Source: Chlamydiae bacterium RIFCSPHIGHO2_12_FULL_49_9 (GTDB lineage: Bacteria; Chlamydiota; Chlamydiia; Chlamydiales; SM23-39). Taken from it: DNA of 7,762 nt. Position 1 is the first letter of the stretch, and each line of letters opens with the position of its first letter. This document shows, piece after piece, positions 1 to 5,455 of this stretch. A program made the translations under genes and the position numbers. The stretch is taken from positions 20,584-28,345 of the forward strand of contig MGLY01000084.1 in the NCBI GenBank assembly GCA_001794935.1, written 5' to 3'. Under the pieces are notes generated by a model that searched no databases, was not told where the DNA came from, and saw only the letters and a program-made list of their open reading frames with translations.

Positions 1-856
1 CCTCCTCTCCTTTTTAGGACTTCCCTTAACGCAGTTGGGTTATCTCGGATTTGGCGCTCTTTTCGGCATGATCACCGCGTTTGGAATCAAAACGATCGAT
101 CGAATCAACTACATTTTAATGTTTGCGATGTTTATTGCCTATTTCGCGCTTCTTGTCGACGGATCGAGTCTTGTAGAAAGAGAGCGCCTTTCCATGCAAA
201 ACTGGCCTAACATGGTCTTTGCGGCTCCTGTTTTATTTAGCGCGTTTGGCTTTCACAATGTGATCCCATCGCTTACGACCTATTTTCATAGAAATGTCAA
301 AGTGCTGCGCCGCTCCATTTTTTTTGGCACATTCATCCCGTTTATCATTTACGTCCTTTGGCAGTGGCTCATCATCGGCGCTGTTCCGCAAAGCTCGATT
401 GAATTGGCGCTCATTGAAGGGCGCCCTGCGACAGCAGCTCTGCAGTCCTTAACGGGCTCGCCCTGGATCCTGAGGACTGGACAGTTTTTTGCCCTCTTTG
501 CAATTGCCACCTCAATGCTCGGCGTCGCATTTTCGATGGTCGATTTTTTAGGAGATGGGCTCAAAATCGGAAGGAGGGGTTTTTCAAGGATCTTTCTTTG
601 CCTCCTCGTCTTTTTGCCGCCTTATCTCTTATCGACAATCAATCCGGAAATTTTTATCACCGCTCTCGGTATTGCCGGAGGTTTTGGAGAGGCGTTTTTA
701 AATGGGATGTTGCCTGTGATGCTCGTCTGGGTAGGAAGATATACCAGGGAGCTTGGAGGCAAAGAGATGCTCTTTGGCAAAAAGGGGATCCTTTCTCTAC
801 TTTTTGCCCTCGCCCTCTGTGTGATGGGGCTTGAGGCTATCTTGCTGTTTCGCTGA
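1..856 (+). CDS. tyrP: Aromatic amino acid permease, HAAAP family (TyrP/Mtr-like), 5' partial
   Basis: This is the C-terminal 284 residues of a proton-coupled inner-membrane importer for tyrosine or tryptophan. The frame is open to the left edge (first full codon at base 2), so the TTG at 35 is internal and the true start lies outside. The family usually has about 400 residues and 11 helices. About eight hydrophobic segments are visible here, so roughly three helices are missing. Family signatures seen: FGFHNVIPSL (visible residues 82-91), a following RR pair before a long helix ending in LWQW, DFLGDGL (181-187), NPEIFITALGIAGGFGEA (214-231) and LNGMLPVMLVWVGRY (233-247). Chlamydiae and enterobacteria carry close relatives, often in tandem copies; whether a second copy lies upstream cannot be seen. 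Its 3' end overlaps the convergent membrane-protein gene by 60 bp. Family assignment is firm; the choice between Tyr and Trp is not. Confidence 0.9.
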   Translation, partial: LLSFLGLPLTQLGYLGFGALFGMITAFGIKTIDRINYILMFAMFIAYFALLVDGSSLVERERLSMQNWPNMVFAAPVLFSAFGFHNVIPSLTTYFHRNVKVLRRSIFFGTFIPFIIYVLWQWLIIGAVPQSSIELALIEGRPATAALQSLTGSPWILRTGQFFALFAIATSMLGVAFSMVDFLGDGLKIGRRGFSRIFLCLLVFLPPYLLSTINPEIFITALGIAGGFGEAFLNGMLPVMLVWVGRYTRELGGKEMLFGKKGILSLLFALALCVMGLEAILLFR

Positions 857-1363
857 TTTCCGCGAGCGGTGAATGGCCCAGGCGATTGCGCCCACAGCTG
901 CGAGCAGGATGGGAACAGAGAGGGCGTAGAGGTATTCTTGTAAAAATGCGGCAAAGCCTGCAAAGAGCGCAAGCAAGATGCCGATGAGAAGAAAAATCCT
1001 TTCAATATAGATCCCCGCCAGGAAGACTGCCTGCGCAAGGAGCGTCACAACGCAAAGGCCGGCTAAAAGTCTGCTGAAGATGCCGATGTGGACAAACATC
1101 GAAATCAAAAATACAAAGACGATCAGCGAAAACCAGTGCAAAACCTCGTGCCAGAGCGTAACCAGGCTCAAAGAGCTCTTTTTTCTTCTCAGATACCAGC
1201 TCAGCCAAAGCGCCATCAGCCCATAAAAAGGGACAATCCACTTCCAGTAGTCCCACCCGCCGGCCGTCTGAACATCAGTCAGGATCAGACCAAAAAATGC
1301 CAATGTGAGCATGGCGATGCCAACGCCAAGTCTTGCCCCCCAGGGGTGTGTCGGTTGCGTCAT
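797..1363 (-). CDS. Six-helix membrane protein of unknown function, translationally coupled to polX
   Basis: This is a 188-residue integral membrane protein that I do not recognise. Hydrophobic segments lie at about residues 12-30, 38-58, 75-95, 97-117, 121-141 and 145-165. They are followed by a hydrophilic, Lys/His-rich tail of about 24 residues. A positively charged loop (RRKK, 59-62) after helix 2 and RSRKSAK (166-172) after the last helix suggest that both face the cytoplasm, although the short loops leave the topology uncertain. The motif LWHEVLHW (70-77), with two His and one Glu at the edge of helix 3, is the most distinctive feature and could be functional. The ATG overlaps the polX stop (ATGA, 1360-1363) and has a strong AAGGAG 5 nt upstream, so its translation probably depends on polX. 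The last 60 bp run antisense to the end of the permease gene. No enzymatic role can be assigned. Confidence 0.78.
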   Translation of the reverse strand: MTQPTHPWGARLGVGIAMLTLAFFGLILTDVQTAGGWDYWKWIVPFYGLMALWLSWYLRRKKSSLSLVTLWHEVLHWFSLIVFVFLISMFVHIGIFSRLLAGLCVVTLLAQAVFLAGIYIERIFLLIGILLALFAGFAAFLQEYLYALSVPILLAAVGAIAWAIHRSRKSAKQQDSLKPHHTEGEGKK

Positions 1364-3099
1364 CTCATCTCCTTCAAAAACTGTTGAAGCTCTTTAAGCC
1401 CCATTGTGTTGATTGCCTGTTTCTTCTCTATCCAGCCTTTTCTCGCGACATTGACGCCGCATCGAAAATAGTCGTGTTGATCCGCAGCGTGTGCGTCGGT
1501 ATTGATGCAGCAAAGAAGCCCCTTTTCAATCGCGGCTCTCCAAAAGCGCCAATCCATGTCGAGTCTTTTTGGATGGCCGTTGATCTCGATGATTTTCTTA
1601 TTTGCGATGCACGCATCGATGATTTTCAACAGATTGACCTTCGAAGCTTCTCTTTCTAAAAGAAGTCTTCCCGTCGGGTGGCCGAGAATGGTCGTCATTG
1701 GATTTTCAATCGCCTTGATCATCCTCTTTGTCATCGTCTTCTCATCTTGGGTGAGCGATGAGTGGACAGACGCGATTACATAATCGAGTTTGGCGAGAGT
1801 TTTTTCTGAAAAATCCAAAGCGCCGTTCGGCAAAATATCGCACTCTGTCCCTGCAAACACGTAAAGAGAAAACTCTTTCGACGCATTGATTTTTTTGATC
1901 TCTTCGACTTGCTTTAAGAGCCTCTCTTCGCTAAGTCCATTTGCCTGAAAACTCGATTTCGAATGATCCGAAATTCCGAGATACTCCCACTTGAGCTTCT
2001 CTGCCCCCTGAATCATCTCTTTCAACGTGCTTCTTCCATCAGATGATGTCGTATGGTTGTGGAGAGTTCCGCAGATATCCGCATCGGTGATCAAAGAGGG
2101 GATCTCGCTTTTTGCCGCAGCTTCAAACTCTCCCCGATTTTCCCTTAGCTCCGGAGGGATGAACGAGAGCCCAAGCGATTTGTAAATCGCCTCCTCAGAG
2201 ACCTCCTTCCTCGTAAACGCCTTCGGGACTACTCCCTTTTTCGTCCCCTCAAACCCATACTCGCTCAAAGACCAGCTCTTCTTCAGGGAGAGCTCCCGTA
2301 GCTTCACCGTGTGCTCCTTCGAGCCCGTAAAGTAACAAAAAGCAAAGCCAAACTGGTGCTCCGGCACAATCCGAATATCTGCTTGCATGCCGCCTTTCAG
2401 TTTCACGCTCGCCTTCGTTTCCCCCTTGGCGATCACTTTTTCGACCATCGGCTGGCTTGTAAACCACTTCATCACCGGTTTCGGATTCGACGAGCCCACG
2501 ACAAAATCTAAATCGCCGACCGTTTCCATCTTTCTTCGAAGACTCCCGGCGATTTCCGCCTTGCTCGCCTCTTTCAGAGCCTTCAGCCCCTCTAAGATCT
2601 CCGTTGCGACTTCCATCCCATCCCACCAAAGATGCCTTTTCTGATACTCCTCTCGATGCTCCAAAGAGTCCAAAATGTTCTTCTCAGTCTTCTCCCCAAA
2701 CCCCTTCAACTTTGCAATCTGCCCCTTTAAGCACGCCTTTTTCAAGCCGCTCAGCGATTGGATCTTCAACTTCTTGTACAAAAGGACTACCTTCTTCGGT
2801 CCCAACCCCTGCACCTGCATCAAATCGAGAAGACCCCTCGGCAGCGATTTTTTAAGCTTTTCATAAAAGGCGAGCTTTCCCTTCGAGGCCAACTGCTCAA
2901 TCTTATCGGCCAGCGACTTGCCGATCCCTTCGATCTCGAGCAGTTTTCCCTCGCGGATGATCTCCTCCAGGCTCTTTTCGAGCCCAAGGATTGCCTTCGC
3001 CGCATTGCGATAAGCCCTCACCTTGAACGGGTTTTCCCCTTTCAGCTCAAGCAGGTCGGCGATTTTTTCCAAAATCCGGGCAAGTTCTTCTTTGTCCAT
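1360..3099 (-). CDS. polX: DNA polymerase/3'-5' exonuclease PolX (family X polymerase plus PHP domain)
   Basis: This 579-residue cytoplasmic enzyme is expected to fill short gaps and trim 3' ends in base excision repair. The N-terminal helical domain has three helix-hairpin-helix-like loops: EGIGKSLADKI (57-67), QGLGPKK (97-103) and KGFGEKT (132-138). The palm carries GSLRR (185-189), catalytic Asp196 and Asp198 in GDLD, and Asp241 in QADIR. YFTGS (256-260) is identical to the pol beta steric-gate/GS motif, with Arg268 at the pol beta Arg283 position. The PHP domain keeps its metal ligands: His347 and His349, Asp354, His379, Glu419, His446, His474, Glu505, and Asp535/His537 in NTDAH. Both activities therefore look intact, and the length equals that of B. 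subtilis PolX (about 570). Thr264 stands where Asn is usual. The start fits the family (LELKGENPFKVRAYRNAA at 17-34), with a weak AGGG 6 nt upstream. It leads a two-gene unit. Confidence 0.97.
   Translation of the reverse strand: MDKEELARILEKIADLLELKGENPFKVRAYRNAAKAILGLEKSLEEIIREGKLLEIEGIGKSLADKIEQLASKGKLAFYEKLKKSLPRGLLDLMQVQGLGPKKVVLLYKKLKIQSLSGLKKACLKGQIAKLKGFGEKTEKNILDSLEHREEYQKRHLWWDGMEVATEILEGLKALKEASKAEIAGSLRRKMETVGDLDFVVGSSNPKPVMKWFTSQPMVEKVIAKGETKASVKLKGGMQADIRIVPEHQFGFAFCYFTGSKEHTVKLRELSLKKSWSLSEYGFEGTKKGVVPKAFTRKEVSEEAIYKSLGLSFIPPELRENRGEFEAAAKSEIPSLITDADICGTLHNHTTSSDGRSTLKEMIQGAEKLKWEYLGISDHSKSSFQANGLSEERLLKQVEEIKKINASKEFSLYVFAGTECDILPNGALDFSEKTLAKLDYVIASVHSSLTQDEKTMTKRMIKAIENPMTTILGHPTGRLLLEREASKVNLLKIIDACIANKKIIEINGHPKRLDMDWRFWRAAIEKGLLCCINTDAHAADQHDYFRCGVNVARKGWIEKKQAINTMGLKELQQFLKEMR
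1369..1374 (-). promoter_or_regulatory. Shine-Dalgarno AAGGAG inside the polX 3' end
   Basis: A near-consensus ribosome binding site AAGGAG lies within the final Lys-Glu codons of polX. It is 5 nt ahead of the ATG at 1363, which itself overlaps the polX TGA. It fixes the start of the membrane-protein gene and indicates translational coupling. An earlier ATG in this stretch is the penultimate codon of polX (Met-Arg-stop), not a start. Confidence 0.75.
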
Positions 3100-3107
3100 A
3101 TAGGCCC

Positions 3108-3136
3108 TATGTATGAAATTCTTGAGCTCTCGTCAA
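3108..3136 (-). promoter_or_regulatory. Candidate sigma-70-like promoter for polX
   Basis: On the minus strand TTGACG (3131-3136, 5 of 6 to consensus) is followed by a 17-bp spacer and TACATA (3108-3113, only 3 of 6). The -35 hexamer lies within a small palindrome, CTTGA/TCAAG (3121-3125 and 3133-3137), which could be an operator or chance. Initiation at the usual distance would fall around 3101, leaving almost no leader before the ATG at 3099. The -10 match is poor, so this is tentative. Confidence 0.3.
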
Positions 3137-3158
3137 GAGAGGAAGGGAGTCTTACTGC

Positions 3159-3203
3159 TTAACCCAGGTAACACGATAACGCCGAAGCGGCTGAGGATAA
3201 CGC
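3159..3203 (+). repeat. Left terminal inverted repeat
   Basis: This 45-bp arm begins with TTAA and contains GATAACGC at 3175-3182 and again at 3196-3203, exactly 21 bp apart. A mini-hairpin GCCG-AAG-CGGC (3181-3191) lies between them. It mismatches the right arm at four positions only: 3163, 3164, 3169 and 3174. Confidence 0.88.
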
Positions 3204-3308
3204 CTTCGAGGCGAAGGCTAATGATATGCAAGAGGCAGGGAGGCCCTGCAACCCAATAAATTGGGGTTCGGGCTTCCCCGACATGCCTATCATTAGCTGC
3301 GCTTCGCA

Positions 3309-3353
3309 GCGTTATCCTCAGCCGCTTCGGCGTTATCCTGTTCCCTGTCTTAA
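3309..3353 (-). repeat. Right terminal inverted repeat
   Basis: This is the reverse complement partner of the left arm (41/45). It carries GATAACGC on the minus strand at 3309-3316 and 3330-3337, again 21 bp apart, and ends in TTAA at 3350-3353. Confidence 0.88.
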
Positions 3354-3365
3354 ATAGCAAACCCG

Positions 3366-3394
3366 TTGTGTTAGGAGAGGAAAGAGGGTAAAAT
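3366..3394 (+). promoter_or_regulatory. Candidate sigma-70-like promoter for dus
   Basis: TTGTGT (3366-3371, 3 of 6) and TAAAAT (3389-3394, 5 of 6) are separated by an ideal 17 bp and lie just outside the palindromic element. Initiation would fall at about 3401, giving an essentially leaderless mRNA for the ATG at 3402. The purine-rich GAGGG (3384-3388) is 13 nt from the ATG, too far for a good ribosome site. It would serve only if transcription starts further upstream. Confidence 0.35.
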
Positions 3395-3401
3395 CATTGC
3401 C

Positions 3402-4370
3402 ATGAAACAGTTACTACCGAGGAATTCTTTTGGATGTCCTTATTTGCTCCTGGCGCCGATGGAAGGGGTGGGAGATAGGTCGTTTAGAAAGGCGATGGCA
3501 TCGATTGGGGGTTTTGATGAGGCCTGCGCTGAATTCTTAAGAGTCCCGATGCACGCCCATATTCCGAGCTTATCAGAGCAGTATGTGGCGGGCGAAACTG
3601 ATCCGATTCCGCTGGCAGCGCAGGTGATGGGATCTGATCCCGAACTGATGGCCGAGATGGCGCGAGCCTTGGCAGAGAAAGGCGCGCCGAGAATCGATCT
3701 CAACTGCGGCTGTCCCTCCAACACAGTGACTGGCAAAGGGGCCGGGTCGAGTCTTTTGAAAGATCCCAATTTGCTCTATGAGATTGCCAAAGCGATGGTC
3801 GATGCCGTCGATGTTCCGGTGACAGCAAAGCTGAGATCGGGATTTACGGACACGTCGCTTTTTAAGGAAAATATCTTGGCGGCTCAAGAGAGCGGCATTG
3901 CATTTTTGACGCTCCACCCAAGAACAAAAGAGGAGGGGTATGGTCCTCCTGCCAGGTGGGACTTGATTGCAAAGGCCAAGTCGCTGCTGAAAATCCCGGT
4001 GGTGGGGAATGGAGACATTGCGAGCGTTGAAGGGGCACATCAAGTGTTGAAAGAGACAAAATGCGATGCGCTCATGATCGGACGGGGCGCATTGATGAAT
4101 CCGTGGATCTTTCAGGAAATTAAGGCGAGCTTTTCAAAAGAGCCGTTTGAGAGGCCAAAAAATGGACTCGAGATTTATTTGCGGACGTTTGCGGCAGATC
4201 TTACAGAAGAGATGCCGATCCGCAATCGGATCGGCAAACTCAAACAGCTCATGGGCTTTTATTTTAAGGGAAGCGATGTCCTTTTAGCCAAACGGTCTGA
4301 AATGCTTAAACGGGACTATGCAAGCACTCAGGAGTTTGTAGAACAAACGCTGGTAGCACTGAACTATTAA
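3402..4370 (+). CDS. dus: tRNA-dihydrouridine synthase, DusC-like
   Basis: This 322-residue FMN/NADPH-dependent enzyme reduces specific uridines in the tRNA D-loop. It is a TIM barrel followed by a C-terminal helical domain. Signatures: LLLAPMEGVGD (15-25, FMN binding), AEFLRV (43-48), DLNCGCPSNTV (99-109) with catalytic Cys104, GAGSSLLKDP (113-122), KLRSG (143-147), the FMN-phosphate-side HPRT (172-175), GNGDI (202-206) and MIGRGALMNPW (225-235). The forms APMEGV, EF-RV and NCGCPS-TV resemble E. coli DusC (U16) as I remember it, more than DusA or DusB, but specificity cannot be settled by eye. The length is normal. The start is supported by the family N-terminus, although no ribosome site is well spaced. 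The stop lies 10 bp from the stop of the convergent 347-residue gene, with no clear terminator between them. Confidence 0.95.
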   Translation: MKQLLPRNSFGCPYLLLAPMEGVGDRSFRKAMASIGGFDEACAEFLRVPMHAHIPSLSEQYVAGETDPIPLAAQVMGSDPELMAEMARALAEKGAPRIDLNCGCPSNTVTGKGAGSSLLKDPNLLYEIAKAMVDAVDVPVTAKLRSGFTDTSLFKENILAAQESGIAFLTLHPRTKEEGYGPPARWDLIAKAKSLLKIPVVGNGDIASVEGAHQVLKETKCDALMIGRGALMNPWIFQEIKASFSKEPFERPKNGLEIYLRTFAADLTEEMPIRNRIGKLKQLMGFYFKGSDVLLAKRSEMLKRDYASTQEFVEQTLVALNY

Positions 4371-4380
4371 CAGGGGTCGG

Positions 4381-5424
4381 TCAACGGCAGAAGAGGTTTC
4401 TTAGCCAGTTATAGACCGCTGAAAAGAGGCGGCTAAGGCCCCTCAGAACCTTGTAAAAAAAAGAGAGTGGGTCCCTGCCAGCCTCCGAATAAGGAGTATT
4501 ATTTTCTACCTGGTCGTCTATTCTCCGAGTTGCAGGCACTGGCGGAGCTTCTTCGACCTCTTCGATTTGTGCGCGATCAGGAACCCGAGGTGGGAGACTA
4601 GGCTTTTGTGGCGAACCCTTTGATGAAAAAAAATCCTTGAGCCTTTGGAGCATTGATCGATGCAGATTGTCGTAATATTGGCGGGCTTGCTGCTGTAGTG
4701 CTGGGGTTGATGGAGTTACTTCGAGAACCTCGCGAGAGCTTCTGTTTCTGAGATCTTCCGGATCAAGGAATTTATATACAAAAATTATTTTATCATTGCA
4801 GGCGATGCTTTCAGGAAATTCACCTAGCTGCATACGGTCATCGACAGAGGGGATAAAAACATCCCTAAATACTTGCGATACCTTTGCTTCGTCCACAATT
4901 CTATTCATCCCTTGCAATTGACGGGTTCTTATTTGTATATCCTCTCTGGGATCGAGTTTCTCTTTAGACGTTTGTTCTGTATGCAACGCATGTTTTTCGG
5001 TAATTTCATATCTTGCCAAAATCTCTTTATAGGAAATCTCCGATTGCGCCCGCTGTTTATGCAGTAGGATCATTGCATAGCAGCCGATTTGGCGATCATA
5101 AGCAGCTACAGTTGCAGTTGTTTTAAAATAAAGCCTCGAAATATCAGCGGCAAACCTCAAGTAATCAGTGGCAATTAGTCGTGGTAAAAAGATTTTAAGA
5201 AGCTTTGAATTTCCGGCAGATTCATCGATAGTCGTTGGATCTCCACAAACAGGCCTACCAAAAAGCTGAGGTATTGCAGTGGCCTCAACTCTTACTGCCA
5301 AATCATTGGGTCCAAATGATTCGGCTTGAGAGCCTGCATGAAGAATTAAATCATTGCTGGACGCGTCAGACGGCTCTTCTTGATATTGGGAAAGAGGCTG
5401 GTCAGTTATTGGATTAACATCCAT
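4381..5424 (-). CDS. Unrecognised 347-residue protein with Pro-rich linker and amphipathic C-terminus
   Basis: I know no family for this protein. The N-terminal 75 residues are acidic, polar and probably disordered. A predicted helical/mixed core spans about 75-265, including a polar helix around 128-157 and FVYKFLDPEDL (215-225). A low-complexity linker at 266-310 is rich in Pro and Glu; PRVPDR (279-284) has the form PxxPxR of class II SH3 ligands. The last 26 residues (322-347) alternate aromatic/aliphatic and Arg/Lys residues, as an amphipathic membrane-binding helix would. There is no N-terminal signal peptide and no full transmembrane helix. AAGG lies 9 nt before the ATG. It is the last gene of the cluster, 31 bp after the 477-residue gene, so the two are probably co-transcribed. 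A secreted host-directed protein is possible but unproven. Confidence 0.78.
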   Translation of the reverse strand: MDVNPITDQPLSQYQEEPSDASSNDLILHAGSQAESFGPNDLAVRVEATAIPQLFGRPVCGDPTTIDESAGNSKLLKIFLPRLIATDYLRFAADISRLYFKTTATVAAYDRQIGCYAMILLHKQRAQSEISYKEILARYEITEKHALHTEQTSKEKLDPREDIQIRTRQLQGMNRIVDEAKVSQVFRDVFIPSVDDRMQLGEFPESIACNDKIIFVYKFLDPEDLRNRSSREVLEVTPSTPALQQQARQYYDNLHRSMLQRLKDFFSSKGSPQKPSLPPRVPDRAQIEEVEEAPPVPATRRIDDQVENNTPYSEAGRDPLSFFYKVLRGLSRLFSAVYNWLRNLFCR

Positions 5425-5455
5425 GAGAGTCTACCTTATTGTTACGTATGTTCTG

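Larger units (their letters stand above)
3159..3353. mobile_element. 195-bp MITE-like palindromic element with TTAA ends and nested hairpins
   Basis: This is a non-coding element filling most of the polX-dus intergenic region. Its terminal inverted repeats, 3159-3203 and 3309-3353, match at 41 of 45 positions, including 29 consecutive perfect pairs (3175-3203 with 3309-3337). Each outer end is TTAA, so TTAA also forms a direct repeat, as expected for a TTAA target duplication. Inside, pairing resumes at 3217-3226 with 3288-3297. Between the paired blocks sit self-complementary hairpins: GCCTTCG-AGG-CGAAGGC (3202-3218), GCAGGG-AGG-CCCTGC (3235-3249), CCCAA/TTGGG (3252-3265), TCGGG/CCCGA (3268-3281) and GCTGCG-CTT-CGCAGC (3296-3310). 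No transposase or credible reading frame is present. Small size, long inverted repeats and a possible target duplication fit a non-autonomous MITE. A structured RNA or REP/BIME-type repeat are alternatives. The family is unknown to me. Confidence 0.8.

Noticed and set aside
622..1038. 138-codon minus-strand open frame over the permease end
   Set aside because: It overlaps two well-supported genes in another frame. Its Pro/Ser-rich composition and lack of motifs mark it as a shadow.
3170..3342. tRNA or other known structured RNA in the intergenic palindrome
   Set aside because: The multi-hairpin layout is cloverleaf-like at a glance. However, it has no T-loop GTTCRA sequence, anticodon arm geometry or acceptor/CCA end, and the outer stem is far too long.
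3133..3360. 75-codon open frame on the minus strand through the palindromic element
   Set aside because: It is mainly the translated inverted repeat (RITPKRLRIT-type low-complexity text), has no ribosome site and no protein-like composition.
3573..4043. 156-codon minus-strand open frame inside dus
   Set aside because: It is fully antisense to conserved Dus motifs and has no start signal or recognisable protein features.
4400..4437. CTTAGCC/GGCTAAG stem with inner CCGC/GCGG as a terminator between the convergent genes
   Set aside because: The 24-nt loop, competing inner stem and lack of a T-run on either strand do not fit an intrinsic terminator. The region codes for the C-terminus of the 347-residue protein.
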